DNA from: Paenibacillus aurantius
Lineage (GTDB): Bacteria; Bacillota; Bacilli; Paenibacillales; NBRC-103111
Length of the DNA: 64,000 nt
NCBI RefSeq assembly: GCF_032268605.1
Contig: NZ_CP130318.1
Coordinates: 873,501 to 937,500 of the forward strand
Direction of reading: 5' to 3'
The stretch's first letter is position 1; every line of letters begins with the position of its first letter. Below the pieces are notes generated by a model. The model saw nothing but the letters and a program-made list of their open reading frames with translations. It was not told the DNA's origin and made no database searches. Positions 16,613-25,112 of this stretch are shown here, piece after piece. The position numbers and the translations under genes were made by a program.

Positions 16613-18895
16613 TCATTCCGCGTCCTCCTCGTCGAAGGATGCGCCGGCCGGGTCCGGGGCGTACTGCTTGCGGTACTGACCCGGGGTCAGGCCGGTTTCT
16701 TTTTTGAACTTGCGGATGAAGTTCGGGGCGTCCCAATAACCGACCTGCACGATGATGTCCTTCAGCGGATCGCTTGTGGCGGCGAGCTGGCGCTTCACTT
16801 CCTCCACCCGCTTCTGCCAGACGTACTGGGTGAAGTTCAGGCCGACCTTCTCCTTGAAGGAACGGGAGAAATGAGAGGGCGAGATGGAATATTCGTGCGA
16901 GATCGACTCCAGGCTGAGGGCATGATCGCCGTAATGCTGGTCGATGTAAGCCACGATGCGGTCCATGAGCGTCCGTTCCTCGGTCTTCGCGTTCAGCTCC
17001 GCCTGCGAGCAGATGCGGGAGGCCAGCTGCCGAAAGCTCTCCTCGAGCTCCTCCAGGGAGCTGAAGGCCGTGACGGAAGGGATGTCCCGGGCCGAATGCG
17101 GAAGCCCCAGCTCGGAGGCGGTCTTCAGCATGGCGTTCAGGAGATCGTAGCTCATGCAGCGCATAAGCGGCACCGCCGCCCCCGACGTCTGGAGGAAGCC
17201 GAGCGCTTCCCGGATCACCGGCACGGCGACATCGTAGCTGCCCTGCTTGAGGCTCTGCGTCAGCTTGAGCAGCAGGCTCGGGGGAAGCCAGTCCGCCGGA
17301 CCCGGCGCGTCGGAGAGCTCCGCGAAGAAGCTCGTCCCGCCCGGGCCGGTGGAGAGGCGGAATTCGAAGGCCGAGCAGGCCTCGATGTACGACTCGTTCA
17401 GCTGCCCGGGCCCCGGGTAGACGGTGCCGACGCCAATGCTCGGGCCGGCCGCGAGCTGCCCCTCCGCGTGCTCCCGCGCCGCTTCCACGACCCGCCGGAG
17501 CTGCCCCGCCTCCGCTTCGCCCTCCGCGGGATCGAACCCCGCGATGAAGGCGAAGCGGTTCGGCTCGGGCAGCTCGACGGCGTAGAGGGAGGCGGCGAGG
17601 GCGGGCAGCTCGAGGTCGGCGAGGCCGCCCGGCAGGGAGGGAGGCGCTTCCGCACGGTCGTGCGGACCCTCCCACTCCAGGACGAGCACGGCGTACCGCT
17701 GCCGGTCGAAGCGCAGCTGGAACGCCTCAAGCAGATCCGGCGTCAGGCTCTCCGAGCCGCCGTATTTGAGCAGCATGAGCAGGTAATGGTTCCGCGCATA
17801 CGGTTCCTGCAGGCCAGCCCGCTGGCTGGACTCCCGCAGCACGCGGCGGATGTGCTCGAGCTCGTCGCTTGCCCGGCTGCCCCGCCCGGCCGGGGCCTTA
17901 AAGGCGGAGCTGGCGAATTCGGCCAGCTGCGAGATCGGGCTGTACTGCCGCCGGGCGAGCAGCAGCGAAGCGAACACGCCGATGAGCCCGACGAGCGTGA
18001 AGAGCAGGAGCATCATGCTCCGCACATGGGCGACCCGGCTGAAGAACTGGCTGCTCGGCATGACGGTGGTATACGTCCAGCCGTTCAGGTCGGACTTGAC
18101 GGAGACGACCGAGTGCCGGCTTCCGCCGAGAACGAGGCTGTGGATGCCGCCGGGCTGCTCGAACAGCTGCCGGGTCTCTTCAGCGCTTAACGTTTCGCCC
18201 TGCCGGTTTGCGGTCAGCACCTGCCCCTTGTTGTCGAACACGTAGGTTAGCCCCTGGTAGCTCCCGAGGATGGACCGGATCAGGCCGTTGAATTCCCCTT
18301 CTTCGATGAGATACAGAAGCGTTCCGTGCGGATTCGGATTGTTGGGCGTAACCGGAACGACATAGGCGAGCATCGACTGCTCGATGTGCCCGTTGCGCAT
18401 AACCCGGTCGGCCGGGCGCATGAAAGGAAAGGCCGCCGTGTTAAGGTCCTGGCGCACCTGCTCCTTGTCCCAGCCGGCGAAGCTGTATTTGGATTGAAAC
18501 ACATCCAGGGAGGAGAGACCCGTGGAGGAATAGATCTGTTCGTCTCCATGGAAGTACAGAAAAAGCTCCCCGATAATGGAGCTGGTTGCCTTGTACTGGT
18601 CGAGAGCGGCAATCGCCTCCGAGCTGAAGTAAGGATCATGCACCCGGTACCGGGTCAGGCGGTTGTCGTACGCAATCCGCGAAGCGATGTCGCTGAGCTC
18701 CCGGATCCGGGCGTCAACTGTTACGCGGGCCTGGGTCAACTGGTTAAGGTGGGAGCGCTCGATTTCCGTTCTCAGGTTGCGGACCGCGCTCTGGTAGATG
18801 AGGACGGTCAGCAGGATGAGGGGAAGGAGCAGAATCGTCAGATACGAAAGCATATATCGTAGAAAGAGCCGGGATTGGAAGAGGCGGCGGATCAT
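16613..18895 (-). CDS. Membrane-anchored Cache/AraC-type regulator
   Basis: A 760-residue one-component regulator of the type common next to Paenibacillus sugar transporters. It has a membrane segment near residues 12-34 (YMLSYLTILLLPLILLTVLI), an extracytoplasmic Cache-like sensor to about 275, and a second membrane segment LLLFTLVGLIGVFASLLLA (about 283-302). A cytoplasmic linker is followed by an AraC DNA-binding domain at about 650-755 (LESISHEYSISPSHFSRSFK and the VGYWDAPNFIRKFKKETG helix). ATG 18895 is chosen because AAAGGGGA lies 7 nt upstream. It converges on the 11.1-16.4 kb transporter operon, which it probably activates in response to the same sugar. Confidence 0.88.
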   Translation of the reverse strand: MIRRLFQSRLFLRYMLSYLTILLLPLILLTVLIYQSAVRNLRTEIERSHLNQLTQARVTVDARIRELSDIASRIAYDNRLTRYRVHDPYFSSEAIAALDQYKATSSIIGELFLYFHGDEQIYSSTGLSSLDVFQSKYSFAGWDKEQVRQDLNTAAFPFMRPADRVMRNGHIEQSMLAYVVPVTPNNPNPHGTLLYLIEEGEFNGLIRSILGSYQGLTYVFDNKGQVLTANRQGETLSAEETRQLFEQPGGIHSLVLGGSRHSVVSVKSDLNGWTYTTVMPSSQFFSRVAHVRSMMLLLFTLVGLIGVFASLLLARRQYSPISQLAEFASSAFKAPAGRGSRASDELEHIRRVLRESSQRAGLQEPYARNHYLLMLLKYGGSESLTPDLLEAFQLRFDRQRYAVLVLEWEGPHDRAEAPPSLPGGLADLELPALAASLYAVELPEPNRFAFIAGFDPAEGEAEAGQLRRVVEAAREHAEGQLAAGPSIGVGTVYPGPGQLNESYIEACSAFEFRLSTGPGGTSFFAELSDAPGPADWLPPSLLLKLTQSLKQGSYDVAVPVIREALGFLQTSGAAVPLMRCMSYDLLNAMLKTASELGLPHSARDIPSVTAFSSLEELEESFRQLASRICSQAELNAKTEERTLMDRIVAYIDQHYGDHALSLESISHEYSISPSHFSRSFKEKVGLNFTQYVWQKRVEEVKRQLAATSDPLKDIIVQVGYWDAPNFIRKFKKETGLTPGQYRKQYAPDPAGASFDEEDAE

Positions 18896-18996
18896 AGGCA
18901 GGTCCCCTTTTTTCTTTGTTGTCTCGTGTCTTATCCGGGTGAACACTTCTATGATAACAGACTTTGGCCCGCAAGGGATGAGACCGCTTTCCTTAT

Positions 18997-19038
18997 AAAA
19001 AATTCCCAGGAGCCCCTCGAGGAGTGCCTGGGAATTTT
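18997..19038 (-). terminator. Terminator of the 19040 gene
   Basis: AAAATTCCCAGG (18999-19010) and CCTGGGAATTTT (19027-19038) form a 12-bp stem. Read on the minus strand it is followed by more T residues, just after the stop of the gene at 19040. Confidence 0.88.
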
Positions 19039-19039
19039 A

Positions 19040-19477
19040 TCATTTCGATTGCAATAACCGCCTTAGTTCCTCTCTATCCTTTTCCTTAATAGGATACGAG
19101 GAAGCCGTGCCCCCGTATTCGTAACCGCCATTGCCTGGGAAGGCATTAACAAAAGAGCCTTTGCCCGGTTCTTCGAGCCAGGCAAGAAGATCCTCTCGGG
19201 AACCGCTGGTGTATTCAATATGGACCAAATAAGTTGGTTTCGTTTGGGGAATAGGAATTAGCTTCTCCCCATAATCGAAAGCCTGGGCCAACCAAACAAG
19301 CTCCTTTTTATTTTGGGACGACCACTTTTTAACCACATGATTTCCTTCGGGATCCAAGATGGTGACGCCAGCCACCGTTTGACCATGAATTTTAGGTGTA
19401 CGCTGTATATACCATCCAAACATACAGAGAATGATGAAAATAAAAAGCAAAATCCAAATGATACGTTTTCCTGTCAT
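19040..19477 (-). CDS. Uncharacterised single-pass membrane protein
   Basis: A 145-residue protein that I do not recognise. It has one N-terminal membrane segment (WILLFIFIILCMFGWYI, about residues 8-24) with positive residues before it, so the remainder should face outside. The outer part has a strand-rich region (GVTILDPEGNHVVKKW) and a glycine-rich patch near residue 115 (NGGYEYGGTASS). There are no clear catalytic motifs. It lies 30 nt downstream of the VOC gene on the same strand and has its own terminator, so it may be the last gene of an ArsR-VOC operon. Confidence 0.65.
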   Translation of the reverse strand: MTGKRIIWILLFIFIILCMFGWYIQRTPKIHGQTVAGVTILDPEGNHVVKKWSSQNKKELVWLAQAFDYGEKLIPIPQTKPTYLVHIEYTSGSREDLLAWLEEPGKGSFVNAFPGNGGYEYGGTASSYPIKEKDREELRRLLQSK

Positions 19478-19507
19478 TTACTCTCCTGTTGATCGTTTAG
19501 TTGACGG

Positions 19508-19891
19508 CTATTTCTCTATCATCTGAATCAGATTGCCGCACGTATCGTCGAAGACCGCAATGGTGACTTCGCCCATTTGGGTCGGCTCCATGGTAAACTT
19601 CACGCCGTTATCCAACAAACGCTTGTGCTCTTTATGAATATCCTCCACTCCAAACATGGTGGCGGGAATGCCGTCGGCCGCTATCCTGGCTTGGTAATCC
19701 TTGGCGGCGGGATGGTTATTCGGTTCGAGCAAAAGCTCGGTACCGTCCTGGTCATGGGGGGAAACCAGCGCGATCCACCTGAATTCTCCGACGGGAACGT
19801 CATGTTTTAGGACAAAGCCTAGCTTCTCGGTATAAAACTGCAACGCCTGGTCCTGATCTTGAACGAATAGACTGGTGACAATGATTTTCAT
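19508..19891 (-). CDS. VOC-family glyoxalase-like protein
   Basis: A 127-residue vicinal oxygen chelate protein of the glyoxalase/extradiol-dioxygenase-like group. Typical features are VTSLFVQDQDQALQFYTEKLGF at the N-terminus, the ELLLEPN strand with its Glu, GVEDI in the second half and VFDDTCGNLIQMIE at the C-terminus. ATG 19891 has GGGAGG upstream; the longer open frame would overlap the ArsR gene. It lies 41 nt behind the ArsR regulator, a common pairing in Firmicutes and actinobacteria. Substrate unknown. Confidence 0.87.
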   Translation of the reverse strand: MKIIVTSLFVQDQDQALQFYTEKLGFVLKHDVPVGEFRWIALVSPHDQDGTELLLEPNNHPAAKDYQARIAADGIPATMFGVEDIHKEHKRLLDNGVKFTMEPTQMGEVTIAVFDDTCGNLIQMIEK

Positions 19892-19932
19892 AATGGGTTG
19901 GCCTCCCTGGATAATGGTTGCGACAGAGGGTT

Positions 19933-20220
19933 TTATTGCCCTTCCTCTATCCATCGCTTCAACAAATGCTTAAGAGGTTCGTTGTGGAAGACAAGCACCC
20001 GGTACTTGCCCTTCTTCTCCGATTGGACGAGTCCGGCCTCTTCCAGTACCGATAGATGCTTGGCTATGGCCTGCCGTGAAATGGAAAGGTGGTGCTTCAT
20101 AATCAGACGTGCCGAAAGCTCATACAAAGTCATCTCCTTGCGTTCGGATAGTTCGTCTAGCATAAGCCGCCGGGTCGAGTCAGCAAGAGCATGGAAAATA
20201 GCGTTGTTGTCCTCATTCAT
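19933..20220 (-). CDS. ArsR-family transcriptional regulator
   Basis: A 95-residue winged-helix repressor of the ArsR/SmtB type. The helix-turn-helix is SISRQAIAKHLSVLEEAGLV (about residues 51-70) followed by the wing EKKGKYRVLVF. No metal-binding ELCVCDL motif is present, so it probably senses something other than a metal, as in the YdfF/SdpR-like branch. The ATG at 20220 is the only reasonable start, and a sigma-A promoter sits so close that the mRNA would begin at or next to that ATG. A perfect dyad within the promoter is the likely self-operator. It precedes the VOC gene. Confidence 0.88.
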   Translation of the reverse strand: MNEDNNAIFHALADSTRRLMLDELSERKEMTLYELSARLIMKHHLSISRQAIAKHLSVLEEAGLVQSEKKGKYRVLVFHNEPLKHLLKRWIEEGQ

Positions 20221-20226
20221 ACCTCG

Positions 20227-20256
20227 AGTATAGGCAACCCTGGGGTTGCTTGTCAA
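20227..20256 (-). promoter_or_regulatory. ArsR promoter with dyad operator, leaderless arrangement
   Basis: On the minus strand TTGACA (20256-20251), an 18-bp spacer and TATACT (20232-20227) make a strong sigma-A promoter. The spacer contains GCAACCC-N2-GGGTTGC (20234-20249). The -10 ends 6 nt from the ATG, so transcription should start at about the A of the start codon. Confidence 0.82.
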
Positions 20257-20320
20257 GCATTGGAAATAAGATTAGATCACCGGTTCCGTCAATGGAAGGA
20301 TAGAAGAAACTCTTCGCAAG

Positions 20321-20343
20321 AAAAAGCCGCCTTGGGGGCGGCT
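20321..20343 (-). terminator. Terminator of the second transporter operon
   Basis: AGCCGCC (20325-20331) and GGCGGCT (20337-20343) pair; on the minus strand the stem is followed by TTTTTCTTG. It lies 62 nt after the stop of the gene at 20405. Confidence 0.88.
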
Positions 20344-20404
20344 CTGAATTATCGTTGGAGGATTCGACGTTGCTTGAAAACCGCCCGCCTTCATCCCGAC
20401 AGCG

Positions 20405-22426
20405 TCACCCGGAGATCCGCCGCAGGGTCGTCTGCCAGCTCAACTCGGCAGGCGTCTCCGCTCCCGTCTCCGCGAGCACGATCCGCAGCTGGGCGGACAC
20501 GCCGCTTACGGAGAGCAGGGAGCGCTCGAGCCGCATCCGCATGCGGAGGGCAGCGGAGCATTCGAGCCGCCAGGCGGTGTCTCCGAAGCGGAGGAGGAGG
20601 CTCTGGCCGCTCTCTTCCCGGATCCTCAGCGCCTGCCGGCCGTCATGAACGAGCAGGGGGATGACCTGCTCGCAGCCGGGGAACGGCCGCTTCCGCTCCA
20701 GCCGGTAGGCCCAGGAGATGCCGTCTTCCAGAAGGCGGATGGTTTTGAGGACGCGGAAGGCCTCCTCCTCATGGTGCAGCTGGAAGCCGTCCTGGACCGG
20801 CGTGACCGCGGCATTGGCCGTGAAAGCCGGGAAGAGGACCCGGCCGCCGGCTTCTCCGGCTGCTCCCTCCCGCAGAAGGAAGCCCTCCCAGACGCCGTCG
20901 TCCGCGGCGGCATCGGAGCTGCCTTTGGCGGGCAGCCGGGGCTCCGCGAGGGGGAGGGGGCGTCCCCCCAGCCGGAGGTGAAAGCCCTGCATCGCCGGGG
21001 CGTACCGCCGGTTGTGCATCCGCAGCGTGCAGCCGAGGAAGTCGTCTCCCCGGCGGAGGAACGCATACCCGCTGGCTTCGTCGACGAAGGAGTTCCGCGC
21101 AGGAAGCCGGAATCCGGCGGCCGCCGTCAACGGGGCCGCCCTGCGGTCGTTCTCCCGCTCAACCCGCTCGTGCTTACCCTGGGCCAGCGGGGGAGATTCG
21201 CCCGAACCGGCCGCCGGCTCCCGCGAGTTCCCGCCTTCGCTCCGTATTCCGCGCACCTCTTTCACCCGGCCGTCCGCGAGCGGCTCCATCTCCGCCTGGG
21301 CCAGCAGGCCGTCCCTTCCGGCCGCGGTTTCCCGCCCCCAATTCGCCGCTGCGTCCGCGATTCTCCTGTCTCGTTCTTCCGCCCCCTCCGAGTCTTCCAG
21401 CCGCTGGCCTCTCTCCAGCAGCCGGCCGGCGACGGCCAGGCCGGTCAAGCCGAGCAGGTTGTACATGTTCAGGTGGGTGTAGGTTTCGTAGCCGGCCCGC
21501 AGCGAATGGGGCAGGTGATTGGGAGTACACCCGTAGGTGCCGTCGCTGTGCCGGAATGGCAGCCAATAATCGACGGCCCGCCGCAGCAGGTCGTCCGCCG
21601 TTTCTCCGGTGAAGCCGGAATAGGCGCACAGGGCGGTGAAGGCTCCCCACGTGAACGTCTGGTAGCTGCTTCGTTCCACCATGGCGAAGGAGCCGTCCAA
21701 CGTTACGGTATGGCTTATCCACGCAAGTCCTTTCCGCATCACGCGGTGTACGGTCGCCTTGGATTCCTCCGGCAGCGCCTCCTCTCCAACGCCGGCCAGG
21801 ACGCCGGTTATAATAAACAGCGTAAACGCGTGATAGGCAATAGGCATCCCGTCCTCGGCCCCCTGCTCCGTTACTTCATCGTTGATAAAGCCCGATTCGA
21901 GCTGGGCCTTCTCCACAAAGGCAAGAAGCCGTCCGGCTTTCCCGCCGTCCGCCTGACGGTACCCGAGCGTGTCCAGGTACCGTTCGGTTCCCCACTGAAG
22001 GGCGGCGCAGTTCGTATTCACGACGGGGCAGTCGTCCTCGTAGGAGCCGAAGAAGGGACCGTACGCCGCGGCCAGCTTCTCCCGTTCGGCTTCCTCCAGC
22101 AGAAGGATAGCCAGAAGGCTGTAGTGGATCAGGAACACCCGGCAAAAGGGGGAGACCCCTGCCCGGTCCTGAAGCAGGACAACGGAACGGTCCAGCGCCG
22201 CATGAAGCAGGGGGAGGACGTCTGCATCCCCAGTGTCGGTGTAGACCGAAGCGAACAGCACGGCGGCATTCGCCGGCGCGTAATTCTCGCTGTACTCCAG
22301 CTCGTACGGATCCGGGAAGGAGCCGTCCTCCGCGATCCAGCTGGAGGCGGCAGGGAGATAGTCCTTCAGAATCTCCCGTAGGCGGGAGGGGACGTCAGCC
22401 GGCAGGGGGGAATGGTCTGTTGTCAT
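20405..22426 (-). CDS. Large helical protein, possible carbohydrate-active enzyme
   Basis: A 673-residue protein that I do not assign to a family with confidence. The N-terminal 360 residues are helical with repeating aromatic and His motifs (YELEYSENYAPANAAVLFAS, GSFAMVERSSYQTFTWGAF, GYETYTHLNMYNLLGLTGLA). This resembles the (alpha/alpha) toroid of polysaccharide lyases and heparinase II/III-like proteins. A charged linker at about 365-430 leads to a C-terminal strand-rich part of about 230 residues. There is no signal peptide. AAAGGAGA precedes ATG 22426. It is the last gene of a transporter operon, so action on the imported oligosaccharide is likely. Confidence 0.6.
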   Translation of the reverse strand: MTTDHSPLPADVPSRLREILKDYLPAASSWIAEDGSFPDPYELEYSENYAPANAAVLFASVYTDTGDADVLPLLHAALDRSVVLLQDRAGVSPFCRVFLIHYSLLAILLLEEAEREKLAAAYGPFFGSYEDDCPVVNTNCAALQWGTERYLDTLGYRQADGGKAGRLLAFVEKAQLESGFINDEVTEQGAEDGMPIAYHAFTLFIITGVLAGVGEEALPEESKATVHRVMRKGLAWISHTVTLDGSFAMVERSSYQTFTWGAFTALCAYSGFTGETADDLLRRAVDYWLPFRHSDGTYGCTPNHLPHSLRAGYETYTHLNMYNLLGLTGLAVAGRLLERGQRLEDSEGAEERDRRIADAAANWGRETAAGRDGLLAQAEMEPLADGRVKEVRGIRSEGGNSREPAAGSGESPPLAQGKHERVERENDRRAAPLTAAAGFRLPARNSFVDEASGYAFLRRGDDFLGCTLRMHNRRYAPAMQGFHLRLGGRPLPLAEPRLPAKGSSDAAADDGVWEGFLLREGAAGEAGGRVLFPAFTANAAVTPVQDGFQLHHEEEAFRVLKTIRLLEDGISWAYRLERKRPFPGCEQVIPLLVHDGRQALRIREESGQSLLLRFGDTAWRLECSAALRMRMRLERSLLSVSGVSAQLRIVLAETGAETPAELSWQTTLRRISG

Positions 22427-22449
22427 GGGTAAGTCTCCTTTCCTCATGG

Positions 22450-22475
22450 GAAAGGGGCGTCCGAGCGCCCCTTTC
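22450..22475 (-). other. Intercistronic hairpin behind the binding-protein gene
   Basis: GAAAGGGGCG (22450-22459) and CGCCCCTTTC (22466-22475) form a perfect 10-bp stem with a 6-nt loop, between the binding protein stop and the next start. Read on the minus strand it is followed by CCCATGAGG rather than a T tract. It may act as a partial terminator or 3' stabiliser that raises binding-protein output over the last gene. Confidence 0.65.
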
Positions 22476-22488
22476 TTGCCAATGCTTT

Positions 22489-24072
22489 TTATTTGCCGGT
22501 GCCGGCCGCCTTGATTCCGTCGTTCACTTCCTTGATGATCTGGGCTCCGCCGCGGTCCTTCCATTCCTGGATCATTTTGTCCCAATCGTCCAGGGGACGC
22601 TGGCCGGAGATCATCTTGGTCTGCTCGGCGATCAGGTATTTGTCGAGCTCGACGCCCTTCTGCGCCTGGGTCTCGGAGTAAACGGTGTACGACGGGTCGT
22701 TGTAAGGCGTTTTGTTATACGTTTTCTCCATATCCTCAATGGTGGCGATGAATTTCTGCATTTCCGGAGAGTTGTAGGACGCCTTGGAGTATTCGTTCGC
22801 TTCGTTCGACGGAGCCCAAGGCTTCCAGAACTCATGGCGCTGCAGCATGTACTGGATCGGCGTGTTCGATTCCTGTCCCGCCTTCGGCACGGCTAAGCCG
22901 TTCACCATATCATAGCCGACGCCCTGGCCGCCCATGATCCAGTTGAACGTCTCGTTCTGCGGATTGCGGTCCTTAAGCGGAATGAACTTGCGGCCGTAGT
23001 CGAGAATCTCGAGAATCTTCTTCACCTTGTCCGGCTCGCTCTTCAGCTTGGCCGACAGGGTCGTAAGCCCGAAGAACCCGCGGTTGCTCAGGTTGCCCTG
23101 GGAGCCGTCCGGCGCGACGAAGAAGGGGATGGGGGCTACCTTGGCTTGGGGATTGACCTTTAACAGACCCGTATAATACTCCTCGACCATGCCGGTCGGC
23201 GTCCCGATGAAGATCCCGGCTTTCCCCGAGTAAAACTCCTTGTTCGCCTGCGCCCAGTTCAGCACGGCAAAATCCTTCGTCACCGCTCCTTCCTTGTATG
23301 CCTTGGCGAGGGTGTCGATGACCTCCTTGCGCCCGGGGCTGATCGTGCCGGGAATGAGATTGCCCGATGCATCCTTGTGGTACCAGGCTCCGGACCACCA
23401 GGCGCCCATGGTCGGAGCCGGGTTGATGTTCTCGCCCATGGCGAAGCCGTAGGTGTCGTTCTTGCCGTTGCCGTCGGGATCGTTCTTCGTGAAGGCGACG
23501 GCCACGTCGAGAAGCTCCTTGTAGTTCGTCGGCATCTTCAGGCCGAGCTTGTCGAGCCAGTCCTGGCGGATGGTGCCGGAGAACGAATAGGTAGGCGCGT
23601 ACATCGGGATGCTGTAGATTTTGCCGTTAACGCGAAACTGGTCGTAGATGCTCTTGGGGACGGCCTTAAAGGTTTCGTACTGGTTCAGGTAGTCGTCAAG
23701 CGGCAGGAAGGCGCCCTGCTTGGCCCATTTGTAATAGTTGGAGTCGCGGTCCTTGATGGCGACCACGTCCGGCATGTCGCCGGAGGCCATGATGACGTTC
23801 AGCTTCTCGTTGTAGTCGGACTGAAGGATGAACTGGGATTTGATGTTGGCGTTGAACTTCTCCTTGATCGCCTCGACGCCTTTGCCGTTCGGATCCGGGA
23901 AGATCGTGTAGGCAAAGTTCAGGAAGCCGATGTCGTACGTTTTGTTCGTCTTGGCACCGGAATCGGCCGGTTTGCCGGCGGCGTTCCCATCGGCGGCTTC
24001 CTTCGAGCAGGCGGCGGCCATGGCGGCCAGTGCCACCGCTAGCGTGGCTTTCGTGATTTTGGACGGATTCAT
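22489..24072 (-). CDS. Sugar-type ABC transporter substrate-binding lipoprotein 3
   Basis: A 527-residue extracellular solute-binding lipoprotein. The signal peptide ends AAMAAAC with Cys22 as the probable lipidation site; the usual Leu at -3 is Ala. A Ca-loop-like NDPDGNGKNDTYG lies near residue 200. CTGGAGG precedes the ATG. It follows its two permeases on the same strand and is not especially close to the binding proteins at 11-16 kb, so it should bind a different solute. A hairpin after the stop probably shapes expression. Confidence 0.92.
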   Translation of the reverse strand: MNPSKITKATLAVALAAMAAACSKEAADGNAAGKPADSGAKTNKTYDIGFLNFAYTIFPDPNGKGVEAIKEKFNANIKSQFILQSDYNEKLNVIMASGDMPDVVAIKDRDSNYYKWAKQGAFLPLDDYLNQYETFKAVPKSIYDQFRVNGKIYSIPMYAPTYSFSGTIRQDWLDKLGLKMPTNYKELLDVAVAFTKNDPDGNGKNDTYGFAMGENINPAPTMGAWWSGAWYHKDASGNLIPGTISPGRKEVIDTLAKAYKEGAVTKDFAVLNWAQANKEFYSGKAGIFIGTPTGMVEEYYTGLLKVNPQAKVAPIPFFVAPDGSQGNLSNRGFFGLTTLSAKLKSEPDKVKKILEILDYGRKFIPLKDRNPQNETFNWIMGGQGVGYDMVNGLAVPKAGQESNTPIQYMLQRHEFWKPWAPSNEANEYSKASYNSPEMQKFIATIEDMEKTYNKTPYNDPSYTVYSETQAQKGVELDKYLIAEQTKMISGQRPLDDWDKMIQEWKDRGGAQIIKEVNDGIKAAGTGK

Positions 24073-24151
24073 TCGCTTGCACCTCCAGGATTTAGTACAG
24101 CTGGCTTGCTCCCCCGTTAAACCTTGAATGACCGAAAAGTCGCACTTGCCG

Positions 24152-25024
24152 TCAGCCCTTCACCGAGCCGATCATCACCCCCTTGGCAAAATGCTTTTGA
24201 AGAAACGGATACACGATCAGGATGGGAAGGGTGGCGAGCAGAATGGCGGCCATCTGCACCGTTTCCGGCGGAGGCGGGTCCGTCAGCACCTGCTCGGTGA
24301 TCTGCAGGGCACTCGTGTCGTTCACCACCACGATCTGCCGGAGCAGCACCTGGATGGGCCACAGCTTCGGATCGCTGATGTAGAGAATGCCGGTGAAGTA
24401 GGCGTTCCAGTGCGAAACGGCGTAGAAGAGGCCGAAGGTGGCCAGGGCCGGCTTGGAAAGCGGGAGAATGACCCGCCAGAAAACGGTGAAGGGCCCGGCT
24501 CCGTCGATAACGGCGGCCTCGTTCAACTCCTCCGGGATGCCGCGGAAGAATTGGGAGAACACGATCAGGTTCCAGGGCGAGATGAGCACGGGAATGATGA
24601 GGGCCCATACCGTATTGAGCAGGCCGGCGGCCTTAACGATGAGATACGTGGGAATGATGCCGGCGCTGAACAGGAACGTGAACAGCACCAGGAAGAGAAA
24701 GAGCTTCTGGCCGTAGAACCGCCGGGACAAGCCGTAGGCCATCGTCGTGGTGAAGGCGAGATTAAGCAGGGTTCCGATGACCGTAATGAAACCGGTCACT
24801 CCGACCGACCGGACGAAACGGTTGTTGGCGAGGATGTATTGGTAAGCTCCCGTCACCCAGCGCTCCGGCCAGAGAAGGAACGATCGGCGCAAGTATTCGT
24901 CCATGGAGGTGAAGGACACAGAGAAGATGTACAGAAACGGGATAAACATAGCGGCCGCGACCGCGGTGAGAATGACGGCGATGGCCCAATCGGTCAACCG
25001 GTCCCGAAACGTTCGGTGCAGCAT
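24152..25024 (-). CDS. YtcP-type ABC sugar permease
   Basis: A 290-residue permease with six predicted membrane segments. The EAA loop is LNEAAVIDGAGPFTVFWRVI (about residues 166-185) and the family C-terminus YPFLQKHFAKGVMIGSVKG is present. ATG 25024 is chosen: AAGGAG lies 9 nt upstream, and the result is the usual family length with no overlap of the upstream gene. It pairs with the LplB-type permease encoded just upstream. Confidence 0.92.
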   Translation of the reverse strand: MLHRTFRDRLTDWAIAVILTAVAAAMFIPFLYIFSVSFTSMDEYLRRSFLLWPERWVTGAYQYILANNRFVRSVGVTGFITVIGTLLNLAFTTTMAYGLSRRFYGQKLFLFLVLFTFLFSAGIIPTYLIVKAAGLLNTVWALIIPVLISPWNLIVFSQFFRGIPEELNEAAVIDGAGPFTVFWRVILPLSKPALATFGLFYAVSHWNAYFTGILYISDPKLWPIQVLLRQIVVVNDTSALQITEQVLTDPPPPETVQMAAILLATLPILIVYPFLQKHFAKGVMIGSVKG

Positions 25025-25112
25025 GGACATCAGCTCCTTGTGGAATGGTAAGCGGCGGCTAGCCTTATCCGAAAAGTCATTACGCTTCCTTAAGCTTGGT
25101 GCGGATAAAGCC

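Noticed and set aside
20645-22381. 578-codon open frame on the plus strand
   Set aside because: Antisense to the helical protein gene, no start signal, no recognisable domain.
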